Part shown: positions 1-7,284 of the stretch, piece after piece
How the letters are laid out: each line of letters opens with the position of its first letter
Position numbering within the stretch: position 1 is the stretch's first letter
Assembly (NCBI GenBank): GCA_946062035.1
Contig: CAMGTS010000010.1
Location: 1-14,299 of the forward strand
DNA: 14,299 nt
Source: an uncultured Bacteroidales bacterium
GTDB taxonomy: Bacteria; Bacteroidota; Bacteroidia; Bacteroidales; UBA932
Reading direction: 5' to 3'
The notes under the pieces: model-generated
Seen by the model: only the letters and a program-made list of their open reading frames with translations
What the model was told of the DNA's origin: nothing
Databases searched by the model: none
Position numbers and translations under genes: made by a program

Positions 1-36
1 CTTTCATCTATGAATTACGCTCTATATTGCGGCGAA

Positions 37-68
37 TTTAGTAATTTGTTCAAAAAGGACTAAATTTG
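37..68 (+). promoter_or_regulatory. Putative Bacteroidota promoter for the polyprenyl synthase gene
   Basis: TAAATTTG at 61-68 matches the TAnnTTTG -7 consensus of Bacteroidota primary-sigma promoters exactly. TTTA at 37-40, 20 bases upstream, matches the -33 TTTG box at three of four positions. Transcription would start near 75, giving a leader of only about 13 bases before the ATG at 88. The -33 box is weak, so the call rests mainly on the -7 box and its position. Confidence 0.45.
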
Positions 69-87
69 TGAATACTATACTTTAGCG

Positions 88-1065
88 ATGTTAGAATTAG
101 AACAGATAAATAAAATTGTAGATGAAGCCTTTCTCAAACTCAAATACGAGAAAGAGCCTCGTGAGTTATACGAACCGATGGAATACACCTTGGCTTTCGG
201 TGGCAAAAGGTTGCGCCCACGCTTCTGCCTCACCACCTACAATCTATTCAAGGATAAAATCGACGAATCTATTGTGCTGCCCGCAGTTGCGATCGAGGTG
301 TTCCACAACTTCACCCTGATTCACGATGACATCATGGACAAGGCGGATATAAGGCGCGGAAAACCGACTGTACAGAAGAGATGGGACGACAATGTCGCAA
401 TTCTTTCAGGTGACGCGATGTGCATAGCGTCATACCGTCTGCTCTCTCACGCACCCAATGACAAAGTCCAGAAAGTCCTTTCTCTTTTTTCAGACTCGGC
501 TTTGGCCGTCTGCGAAGGGCAGCAGTTCGATATGAATTTCGAGACAATGGAAAAAGTCAGCATAGAGGACTATGTCAATATGGTAGGGCTTAAAACCGGA
601 GTTCTGATCGCATGCTCGGCTACCATAGGCGCTATTATCGGAGGTGCGGACGATACTCTTTGCAGACAGATTTACGATTTCGGGCACAAGTTAGGTGTGG
701 CGTTCCAGCTTCAAGATGACTATTTCGACTCATTTGGCGATGAGAAGGTTTTCGGCAAAAAAATCGGTGGCGATATACTCAATAACAAGAAAACCTGGCT
801 TTTGATAAAGAGCATGAATATAGCTTCGCCGAGCGAAAGGCGACGCATCGAGGAGGTTATGGCGATGGATGCGTCAGAGCCTGTCAGAAAGATAAACGCC
901 GCAAAAGAAATAATGGAGTCTCTCGGAGTAAGGGGACTTGCCGAAGAGGCTATCAATAGTGTATATTGCGATGCGATTCACCTGTTGGAGGGGATGAAGA
1001 TTTCCGGTGAACAGAAAAGGCAATTGGAAAGATTCGCCGACACTCTTGTCAAAAGGACACGATAA
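88..1065 (+). CDS. Polyprenyl diphosphate synthase, trans-type, probably short chain
   Basis: Soluble all-helical enzyme (325 aa, normal family length) that condenses isopentenyl diphosphate onto an allylic diphosphate to make isoprenoid precursors, for example for menaquinone tails or undecaprenyl carriers. Seen directly: a GGKRLRP substrate-binding motif at residues 38-44, the first aspartate-rich motif DDIMD at 80-84, and the second, DDYFD, at 210-214, followed by a conserved lysine-rich segment. These Mg-diphosphate sites are intact, so the enzyme should be active. The residue five positions before the first motif is Phe75; in the family a bulky aromatic there limits chain length, which suggests a C15-C20 product rather than an octaprenyl-type one. 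That is inference. The start is the first ATG after a -7 promoter box. The next gene lies 80 bases downstream on the same strand with no clear promoter between, so cotranscription is possible. Confidence 0.93.
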   Translation: MLELEQINKIVDEAFLKLKYEKEPRELYEPMEYTLAFGGKRLRPRFCLTTYNLFKDKIDESIVLPAVAIEVFHNFTLIHDDIMDKADIRRGKPTVQKRWDDNVAILSGDAMCIASYRLLSHAPNDKVQKVLSLFSDSALAVCEGQQFDMNFETMEKVSIEDYVNMVGLKTGVLIACSATIGAIIGGADDTLCRQIYDFGHKLGVAFQLQDDYFDSFGDEKVFGKKIGGDILNNKKTWLLIKSMNIASPSERRRIEEVMAMDASEPVRKINAAKEIMESLGVRGLAEEAINSVYCDAIHLLEGMKISGEQKRQLERFADTLVKRTR

Positions 1066-1145
1066 AACGCATCAGGATAGTATTAAACACGGTTCTAACA
1101 GACAAAAAACAGATATTTATTGGATTAAGTTAAATACAGGATATT

Positions 1146-1748
1146 ATGACATTTACCGAAAAAGCCAATGCTATTTTTAACCAGAGCATTATTGACTACC
1201 ACGTTAAAAACAATGTTGACCAGCCTATAGATAATCCTTTCAAAGAGGGAACTATCGAAAATATACTTTACCTGAAGAATTGGATTGACACTGTCCAGTG
1301 GCACTTTGAAGACATTATCAGAGACCCGAACATCGACCCTGCGGAGGCTCTTGTCCTCAAAAGAAGAATTGATAAGTCCAACCAGGACCGTACAGACCTC
1401 GTAGAGAAAATCGACAGTTGGTTCTTGGAGAAATATAAGGATGTTCCCGCTGCGGAAAACGCGACCATCAATACCGAAACCCCGGCTTGGGCTATTGACC
1501 GTCTTTCGATTCTTCAACTGAAAATATACCACATGAAAGAAGAGGCGGGAAGAGCCGACGCTACTCCTGAGCACAGGGAGAAATGTCGCCAGAAACTCAA
1601 TGTCCTTCTTGTTCAGAATGAAGACCTTAGCTCCGCCATTGATGTTCTTATAGACGATATCGCAGCCGGAAGAAAGTATATGAAGGTCTACAAGCAGATG
1701 AAGATGTACAACGATCCGTCGACTAACCCTGTCTTATACAAGAAGTAA
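1146..1748 (+). CDS. DUF4254 domain-containing protein
   Basis: A 200-residue, probably soluble and largely helical protein without signal peptide or membrane segment. It resembles the DUF4254 family of Bacteroidota, recognised mainly by the segment around residues 116-132 (proline-x-W-x-I-DRLSIL-x-LKIYHM) and by the overall length. Its biochemical function is unknown to me. The stop codon TAA (1746-1748) shares its last A with the ATG of the following GT9 glycosyltransferase, so the two are very probably translationally coupled. From memory, DUF4254 genes sit beside GT9 genes in other Bacteroidota, which hints at a role in lipopolysaccharide or other surface-sugar assembly. A short AGGA lies 4 bases before the start; with weak Shine-Dalgarno use in this phylum it may not matter. 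Confidence 0.8.
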   Translation: MTFTEKANAIFNQSIIDYHVKNNVDQPIDNPFKEGTIENILYLKNWIDTVQWHFEDIIRDPNIDPAEALVLKRRIDKSNQDRTDLVEKIDSWFLEKYKDVPAAENATINTETPAWAIDRLSILQLKIYHMKEEAGRADATPEHREKCRQKLNVLLVQNEDLSSAIDVLIDDIAAGRKYMKVYKQMKMYNDPSTNPVLYKK

Positions 1749-2791
1749 TGAAGAGAGAGGAACATATTCTTGTAATAAGACTCTCTGCTTTAGGTGATTG
1801 TGCCATCAGTGCCCCTCTAGTGAAAGAGTATGCCAGACAAAACCCGTCTATAAGGTTCTATATGCTCTCGCAACCGAGATACAAGGCGATGTTCGATGGG
1901 GTGGAGAATCTTGAATTCATCCCGTTCAACACAAATAAGAACGCCGAAGATTATTGTGGAGGACCTTTGGCCATAATAAGGACGGCGTGGGCCATTTCCC
2001 GCAAATACAAGATCACAAAAGTCGCTGATCTTCATGATGTACTCAGGACGAAACTCATACGGTTCGCATTGTCTCTGAAGTTTATATCGGGCAAAAAAAT
2101 CAACAAACGCCGCAAGGAGAGAGAAGCCCTCTGCAGAGCGGAAAACAAGGTACTGAGACCTATTATCAAAAGCCAACGCTGTATGGAAGAAGTTTTGGTA
2201 AAATCCGGACTTACGGACCTTAACTTCACGGTTCAGGGTGCGATTGAGTATAAGCCGGCCGGTCCTAACGAAATCCGACGGATCGGTATAGCTCCTTTCG
2301 CCAAACACAAAGGCAAGGCATGGCCGTTGGACCACATGGAAACCGTCATCAAAAATCTGATCGGCAATCCTTTCAACCAAATATACCTTTATGGGGGTGG
2401 CGATAAAGAAACCGCAGTCCTGAAAAGATGGTCCGAGAAATACCCTAATACCCAATTGGTCGCAGGCAAACACACAATGAAGGAAGAATTGGAGTCTATG
2501 AGTATGCTCAACGTGATGATAAGCATGGACTCTGCGAATATGCATCTCGCTTCTTTGGCGGGAACTCCGGTTGTCTGCATTTGGGGGGCTACACATCCTT
2601 ACGCCGGTTACAACGGCTGGAGGCAGAACCCTGAGAACGCCATACAGGTCCCGATGGAGTGCAGACCGTGCTCTATATTTGGAGCGAAACCCTGCTATAG
2701 AGAGGATTATGCCTGCCTATTCAAGGTCACCCCAGACATGGTTCTCAAAAGAGTCTATGAGATTTTAAACGAAACAACAGAAAACAAATAG
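1748..2791 (+). CDS. Glycosyltransferase family 9 protein (heptosyltransferase-like)
   Basis: A 347-residue cytoplasmic or membrane-associated GT-B glycosyltransferase, likely to add an ADP-heptose-type or related sugar to the lipid A core on the inner face of the inner membrane. Seen directly: the N-terminal RLSALGD motif at residues 11-17, where Asp17 matches the general base position of WaaC/WaaF enzymes; a second-domain motif around 181-194 (IAPFAKHKGKAWPL); the donor-binding stretch DSANMHLA at 261-268 followed by GTPVVCIWG; and four cysteines at 305, 308, 316 and 323, as in many GT9 members. The start codon overlaps the DUF4254 stop by one base. The exact sugar and acceptor cannot be read from sequence. 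The gap to the next gene is 15 bases, so it belongs to the same transcript. Confidence 0.88.
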   Translation: MKREEHILVIRLSALGDCAISAPLVKEYARQNPSIRFYMLSQPRYKAMFDGVENLEFIPFNTNKNAEDYCGGPLAIIRTAWAISRKYKITKVADLHDVLRTKLIRFALSLKFISGKKINKRRKEREALCRAENKVLRPIIKSQRCMEEVLVKSGLTDLNFTVQGAIEYKPAGPNEIRRIGIAPFAKHKGKAWPLDHMETVIKNLIGNPFNQIYLYGGGDKETAVLKRWSEKYPNTQLVAGKHTMKEELESMSMLNVMISMDSANMHLASLAGTPVVCIWGATHPYAGYNGWRQNPENAIQVPMECRPCSIFGAKPCYREDYACLFKVTPDMVLKRVYEILNETTENK

Positions 2792-2806
2792 CGTAACATC
2801 CGATTG

Positions 2807-4042
2807 ATGAAAGAGATTGAGGTAATGGCCCCTGCAGGTAACTACGAATGCCTGTACGCCGCGATTCAAGGCGGAGCGAATTCCGTTTATTTTGGAGTCG
2901 GCCATTTGAACATGCGCTCCCACTCTGCAAATAATTTTACTCAGGAAGATTTGGCCAAGGTCGCCGCAATCTGTACGGAACATAATGTAAAATCGTACCT
3001 CACGCTCAATATTGTTGTATATCAATCCGATTTGGAGGAGGTCCGAAAAACTTTGGAAGCGGCCTCAAAAGCCGGTATTTCCGCTGTCATCGCCTCCGAT
3101 ATGGCGGTTATCGCACTTGCAAGGGAAATAGGCATTGAAGTTCACGCCTCAACACAGTTGAACATCTCCAATTTCGAATCCGCCAAATTCTTTTCACAAT
3201 TTGCGGATGTGATAGTCCTCGCCCGCGAACTCACTCTCCCGCAGATGAAAGAGATAAGCGAAAAAATCGCCGGGAATAAAATCTGCGGTCCTTCAGGAGA
3301 ACTGCTCAGACTGGAGCTTTTCGTTCATGGCGCACTATGTATGTCAATCTCAGGCAAATGCTATCTGAGCCTGCAAGAATACGGAGCGTCCGCAAATCGC
3401 GGAAGCTGCTACCAGTTGTGCAGAAGAGGCTACAGGGTAACCGATTTGGAGACCGGACGGGAGTTGGAGATAGACAACAAATACATAATGTCGCCTAAAG
3501 ACCTATGTACCATCGAGTTTATCGATAAAATCATTGACTCCGGAATTTCGGTTTTCAAAATTGAGGGCCGTGCCAGAAGCGCAGAATATGTGAAAATAGT
3601 GACTGCCGCATATCGTGAAGCGGCGGATGCTGTCATTGACGGAAAATTCACGCCTGAATTAGCGGCTTCGCTGAAGGAGAGATTAAGCGGAGTCTTCAAC
3701 AGAGGATTTTGGGACGGTTACTACCAAGGCGCAAGGCTTGGCGAGTGGAGCACAGTCTATGGCAACAAAGCCACCCGCAAAAAGAGCTATGTCGCAAAAG
3801 TCACAAACTATTTCTCCAATCTCGGTGTCGCTGAAGTCCTTGTGGAATCGGGAGAATTGCATGTCGGAGATGAGATACTCGTCATCGGCCCGACTACAGG
3901 ATGTCTCGAGCATACTGTCAGCGAAATACGGGTAGACCTAAAAAACACCGATATCGCACGAAAAGGCGATTTGTGCTCTATTCCGATTCCAGAGAGACTG
4001 CGTCGTTCCGACAAAATCTATATTTGGGAAGAAAACAAGTAG
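2807..4042 (+). CDS. Peptidase U32 family protein (TrhP/YegQ-like, putative Fe-S hydroxylase partner)
   Basis: A 411-residue protein of the U32 family. Although named peptidases, characterised members act in oxygen-independent hydroxylation: TrhP (YegQ) on tRNA wobble uridine, RlhA on 23S rRNA, UbiU/UbiV on ubiquinone. Seen directly: N-terminal MAPAGNYE at 7-14, the family signature region at 170-209 (ELFVHGALCMSISGKC, then a Ser-Cys-x-x-x-Cys-Arg-Arg stretch), and a C-terminal beta-rich extension like YegQ. Cys178, 185, 201 and 234 are spaced much like the four [4Fe-4S] ligands of UbiU; Cys205 is a fifth candidate. A TTG at 2804 extends the frame by one residue, but the ATG at 2807 is the more likely start. 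tRNA hydroxylation is the best guess from length and domain layout; rRNA hydroxylation remains possible. Confidence 0.85.
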   Translation: MKEIEVMAPAGNYECLYAAIQGGANSVYFGVGHLNMRSHSANNFTQEDLAKVAAICTEHNVKSYLTLNIVVYQSDLEEVRKTLEAASKAGISAVIASDMAVIALAREIGIEVHASTQLNISNFESAKFFSQFADVIVLARELTLPQMKEISEKIAGNKICGPSGELLRLELFVHGALCMSISGKCYLSLQEYGASANRGSCYQLCRRGYRVTDLETGRELEIDNKYIMSPKDLCTIEFIDKIIDSGISVFKIEGRARSAEYVKIVTAAYREAADAVIDGKFTPELAASLKERLSGVFNRGFWDGYYQGARLGEWSTVYGNKATRKKSYVAKVTNYFSNLGVAEVLVESGELHVGDEILVIGPTTGCLEHTVSEIRVDLKNTDIARKGDLCSIPIPERLRRSDKIYIWEENK

Positions 4043-4045
4043 ACT

Positions 4046-5719
4046 CTATTTCCATTTTGCGACCGCCTCATGAAGCTGGATGTCGCTTCTGATGGAACAC
4101 TCCATCCTTCCCTTGATATAATAGTACTTCTGAACTATATTCTCTTCTAAGAGAAGTTTGATTTCATCCCTCTTCAACCTAAGCATCTCTTCTTTGGAGA
4201 GTTTGAGTTTTTTGGCGAGATTGTCATACTGCTCCTTGCTGTCTTCATACATTCCGTCACTCTTGGCCTCATTTAACAAACGGTCGAATATTACCTCCGC
4301 TGATGAACGCTGATCGAAATTCTTGTCTGCAGCGAACTTCACAAACTCCTCATATTCACCATCTCCAAGCTTAAATTTATCGGCGGGGGCTATAGTTTTA
4401 TGTTTCATGAAGTATTCTACAGCCCAATCATCCAGAAGACCCGCACTATACAACGCATAGGCCGGACGGCTGTTGGTCTCCCCTTTGACCTCAATATCAG
4501 GAGTTATTCCACCGCCATCATATACAATTCTTCCAGCCTTTGTCTTAAACGGTTTTTTCAAAGAATCCGGTACGGCACCGACACTTCCGTCCTCGTTCCT
4601 GTGTGTATAGTCCATAGCCTGGACACATCTGCCCGAAGGGGTATAATACTTTGATATCGTGAGTTTTATCCTTCCATTATATCCTACCGGTCGGAATGAC
4701 TGTACAAGCCCCTTGCCATAGGTTCTTGTACCTATAATGGTCGCCCTGTCCAGATCCTGCAAAGCCCCGGCCACTATTTCAGAAGACGATGCAGAAGAGG
4801 AGTTTACAAGAACCATCAGAGGAATTAACGTGTCGACAGGCTCTTTTGTCGTCTTGTATGAAAAGTTAGTGCCCTCACCGCGACCCTTCGCATAAACGAC
4901 AAGCGTACCCTTTGGCACAAACAGGCTTACAATGTTGACAGCCTCATCCATGAGTCCGCCGCCATTACTTCTCAGGTCGAGGATCAGTCTCTTAGCACCC
5001 TTCTCTTTCAGTCCGATTACCGCTTTCTTAACATCCTCCGCTCCATTCAAGGTAAATCCGCTGATTTTAATATATCCGTCTGTCGTCAGCGCCCCGGTAC
5101 TGTCTTTTAAAAGCCCCATATACGGAACATCCGATGTATGAATCTTTTCACGGGTGACAACGATATCCTTCAACTCTCCGGTAGCCCCTTTTCTGACCTT
5201 GAATTTCACTTGGGTTCCCGCATTGCCTCTCATTCTTTTGCTGCATTCATCAGCTGTCAGAGGCTTTACATCAACACCATCTATCGTTAGAATTATATCC
5301 CCTGGCTCTAATCCTGACTTCACAGCAGGAGAACCCTCAGACGGCTGCATTATCATCACTCCCAAAGAGTCAATTTTTTTGATGACAGCCCCGACTCCAC
5401 CATAGGTGGCGGTTGTCATCATATCAATCGCTTCATTGTTCTCCTCAGGAAGATACTCAGTATATGGGTCCAAGGAGCTAAGCATAGCGTCTATGCCGAT
5501 ATTTATCATTTTGCCGAAGTCAACGGTATCGACATAATCGGTCGCCAAAGCCTGTAAAATATTATACTGAACATCAAGACCTTGTGTGAGCTTAAATTTC
5601 TTACTCTGAGCATTTGCACTACTGTTTGCGAGCATACAGAACATGCCGCATAACAATATCACGGCTGTGATTCCGCTGTAAATATTCCTTTTGATTCCGT
5701 TCATCATAATACATTTCAT
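4046..5719 (-). CDS. S41 family C-terminal processing peptidase, exported
   Basis: A 557-residue periplasmic serine protease of the CtpA/Prc type, likely to trim or degrade exported proteins. Seen directly: a signal or anchor sequence (Lys-Arg at 10-11, hydrophobic 16-31, possible cleavage after ANA at 35-37); a PDZ domain at roughly 100-185 with the usual SPA-VKSGL-PGD loop; and a protease core with conserved LDLR-NGGG (247-255). Ser311 in SASSSEI and Lys336 in YGKG lie 25 residues apart, as the Ser452-Lys477 dyad does in Prc. A charged helical C-terminus of about 110 residues is typical of Bacteroidales members. Starts at residues 5 or 6 (5707, 5704) are also possible and would give a cleaner signal peptide. 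The gene has its own promoter and a hairpin leader, and converges on the U32 gene across 3 bases. Confidence 0.93.
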   Translation of the reverse strand: MKCIMMNGIKRNIYSGITAVILLCGMFCMLANSSANAQSKKFKLTQGLDVQYNILQALATDYVDTVDFGKMINIGIDAMLSSLDPYTEYLPEENNEAIDMMTTATYGGVGAVIKKIDSLGVMIMQPSEGSPAVKSGLEPGDIILTIDGVDVKPLTADECSKRMRGNAGTQVKFKVRKGATGELKDIVVTREKIHTSDVPYMGLLKDSTGALTTDGYIKISGFTLNGAEDVKKAVIGLKEKGAKRLILDLRSNGGGLMDEAVNIVSLFVPKGTLVVYAKGRGEGTNFSYKTTKEPVDTLIPLMVLVNSSSASSSEIVAGALQDLDRATIIGTRTYGKGLVQSFRPVGYNGRIKLTISKYYTPSGRCVQAMDYTHRNEDGSVGAVPDSLKKPFKTKAGRIVYDGGGITPDIEVKGETNSRPAYALYSAGLLDDWAVEYFMKHKTIAPADKFKLGDGEYEEFVKFAADKNFDQRSSAEVIFDRLLNEAKSDGMYEDSKEQYDNLAKKLKLSKEEMLRLKRDEIKLLLEENIVQKYYYIKGRMECSIRSDIQLHEAVAKWK

Positions 5720-5727
5720 ACCTCGGC

Positions 5728-5752
5728 AAGATAGTAAACTGCCGTCTATCTT
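5728..5752 (-). other. Hairpin in the 5' leader of the S41 protease mRNA
   Basis: AAGATAG (5728-5734) and CTATCTT (5746-5752) form a perfect 7-base-pair inverted repeat with an 11-base loop. It lies 8 bases upstream of the protease ATG and just downstream of the predicted transcription start near 5758. It is followed by no T-run in the direction of transcription, so a terminator is unlikely. A leader stem that stabilises the mRNA or controls access to the start codon, or an operator palindrome, would fit. A chance repeat of this size in AT-rich DNA cannot be excluded. Confidence 0.4.
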
Positions 5753-5764
5753 TTAGCTAAAGCC

Positions 5765-5795
5765 CAAACATAGCAAAAGTCAAGCCTAAAAGAAA
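5765..5795 (-). promoter_or_regulatory. Bacteroidota promoter of the S41 protease gene
   Basis: Read on the minus strand, TTTC (5795-5792) is followed after exactly 19 bases by TATGTTTG (5772-5765). The second box fits TAnnTTTG perfectly and the first matches the -33 TTTG at three of four positions; 19-21 bases is the normal spacing. Transcription should begin near 5758, giving a leader of about 40 bases. Confidence 0.6.
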
Positions 5796-5882
5796 CATAC
5801 CGGCAATTTTCTAAAGCGCATCGGATCATAGAAATCATATTAAAATTTCGCAACTTTTACTATCGGAATCAGGCACAGAATG

Positions 5883-5913
5883 TTTCATATCCGCCCCAAA
5901 TTCGTTAACTTTG
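5883..5913 (+). promoter_or_regulatory. Bacteroidota promoter of the rdgB-recO operon
   Basis: TTTC at 5883-5886 is followed after 19 bases by TAACTTTG at 5906-5913, a perfect TAnnTTTG -7 box. Transcription should begin near 5920, about 18 bases before the ATG. The -33 box and spacing are identical to those of the divergent protease promoter about 90 bases away. Confidence 0.6.
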
Positions 5914-5937
5914 GGAATAGTTAATTCGTAAAATCGT

Positions 5938-6531
5938 ATGGAACTTATCTTTGCCACATCCAATACCGACAAGCTGCGTGAAGCGGGTGAAATTCTTGGA
6001 AAGGACATAACGCTTATTATGCCCAAGAAACTTGGATATAAGGGGGATATACCTGAAACAGGCGCAACGATCGATGCCAATTCCAAAATGAAATGTCGCT
6101 TTATTTGGGATAAGTTCCACAAAACTTGTTTTGCTGATGATACTGCCCTTGAAGTCGAATCCTTAGGTGGCGCTCCCGGAGTATATTCCGCACGTTACGC
6201 CGGCGAAGGGCACGATGATGCGGCCAACCGTGCGAAATTGCTTCATGAATTGACAAAAGTTGACGGACGTAAAAAGAATATCCGTTCTGCGAAATTCCGC
6301 ACAGTAGTCACTCTGATTCATAAAGGCACTCTATATTCTTTCGAAGGGACTATGAAAGGGACCATCGCCGAGAAAGAGAGCGGTGAAGGAGGCTTCGGCT
6401 ACGACTCCATCTTCATACCCGAAGGCTGCTCATGTACAATTGCGGAAATGTCTGAAAATCAGAAAAACGCAATCTCCCACAGAGGAATCGCCATGCGTAA
6501 GTTAGCCAATTTTCTGAGCCGTCTGCAATAA
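5938..6531 (+). CDS. rdgB: Non-canonical purine NTP pyrophosphatase, RdgB/HAM1 family
   Basis: Cytoplasmic house-cleaning enzyme (197 aa, normal length) that hydrolyses dITP, ITP and XTP to monophosphates plus pyrophosphate, keeping deaminated purines out of DNA and RNA. Seen directly: the N-terminal substrate loop TSNTDKLREA (residues 7-16), the ETGAT-NS segment at 40-49, the catalytic FADDTALEVESLGGAPGVYS stretch from 65 with Asp67/Asp68 as likely metal-binding and catalytic residues, GGFGYDSIF, and the C-terminal SHRG base-recognition motif. All key motifs are intact. The start follows its own promoter. The recO gene starts 4 bases after the stop, so both are on one transcript, a sensible pairing because unsanitised nucleotides create lesions that need recombination repair. 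Confidence 0.95.
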   Translation: MELIFATSNTDKLREAGEILGKDITLIMPKKLGYKGDIPETGATIDANSKMKCRFIWDKFHKTCFADDTALEVESLGGAPGVYSARYAGEGHDDAANRAKLLHELTKVDGRKKNIRSAKFRTVVTLIHKGTLYSFEGTMKGTIAEKESGEGGFGYDSIFIPEGCSCTIAEMSENQKNAISHRGIAMRKLANFLSRLQ

Positions 6532-6535
6532 GAAT

Positions 6536-7273
6536 ATGCGGCAGAAAGACCAGATTATCGTACTTCATACTATCAAGCACTCCGACACAGGAGTTGTTGT
6601 CAGGGCGTACTCCCAAAATTCGGGCAAATGTGCGTTCTATATGCACGTCGGCAAAAAGCACACGAAAACGAGTCTGACTTCGGCATTGAGTATCTTGGAT
6701 ATTGTATATTACAGCAGACACGGGGAAGTTTCAGGTTCATCCGAAGGACGCTCCATCCCGCTTATAACAGAGGCGGCCGTCGCAAACAACCTCCTGTCTC
6801 TCAGAAGCGATATAGTCAAAAGTACCATCGCTGTTTTCATGTGTGAGCTGATAAGCAAAACCATCCGGGAGGTTGAGGGGAATATCGGGCTGTACGAATA
6901 CATTAAAAATTCTGTGCTGCTTCTTGACTCATTGGATAAAGGCGTTGAGAACTTCCACTTACATTTCTTTGCAAATCTTTGCAGAATAGCAGGTTATATG
7001 CCCAATGACAACTATTCGGATAAAGAGCCTCACTTCAATATTTCCAAAGCGATGTTTGATTCGTATTACGATGAGAACCTATGCTTCAGCCCCGACGAAT
7101 CTTTGCTTCTGCATAGAATACTAAGCTCACCCACTAAAGACATCGCCGATATATCTTGCAGCGGAAAATTACGTAATTCATTCCTGCAGAGGCTTTTGGA
7201 TTATCTTTCATTACATTTGGGAACAAAGATGACTTTGAAATCACTGCCTGTCCTGAGAGAAGTTTTCGAATAG
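6536..7273 (+). CDS. recO: DNA repair protein RecO
   Basis: A 245-residue recombination mediator that, with RecR, helps load RecA onto SSB-coated single-stranded DNA during gap repair. Seen directly: an N-terminal OB-fold region beginning with DQIIVLHTIKHSDTGVVVRA-type sequence (residues 5-24), then a helical domain. Bacteroidota RecO landmarks are present: the CELISKTIREVEGN segment near residue 103, NFHLHFFANLCRIAGYMPN around 138-156, and a C-terminal end of the form LH-x6-LKSLPVLREVFE. No CxxC zinc motif is present, as expected for this phylum as far as I recall. The sequence is divergent, as is usual for RecO, but length and ends fit. The start lies 4 bases after the rdgB stop. It converges on the LuxE-like gene with an 11-base gap. 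Confidence 0.88.
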   Translation: MRQKDQIIVLHTIKHSDTGVVVRAYSQNSGKCAFYMHVGKKHTKTSLTSALSILDIVYYSRHGEVSGSSEGRSIPLITEAAVANNLLSLRSDIVKSTIAVFMCELISKTIREVEGNIGLYEYIKNSVLLLDSLDKGVENFHLHFFANLCRIAGYMPNDNYSDKEPHFNISKAMFDSYYDENLCFSPDESLLLHRILSSPTKDIADISCSGKLRNSFLQRLLDYLSLHLGTKMTLKSLPVLREVFE

Positions 7274-7284
7274 GCAGATTCCAA

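Noticed and set aside
1066-1145. Possible separate promoter for the DUF4254-GT9-U32 genes in the 80-base gap
   Set aside because: The AT-rich gap has no TAnnTTTG box at a workable distance from a -33 box, so I could not support a promoter here.
1125-1574. A 149-codon minus-strand frame over the DUF4254 gene
   Set aside because: Antisense shadow; no recognisable domain, and the plus-strand frame matches a known family with an operon-like start.
1817-2596. A 259-codon open frame on the minus strand, antisense to the GT9 gene
   Set aside because: It is fully covered by a clear GT9 gene with intact motifs; the antisense product has no domain-like features and skewed composition.
4072-4089. GAAGC/GCTTC 5-bp inverted repeat near the convergent S41/U32 ends, considered as a terminator
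   Set aside because: Short stem with an 8-base loop and no T-run on either strand; it lies in S41 coding sequence and is probably chance.
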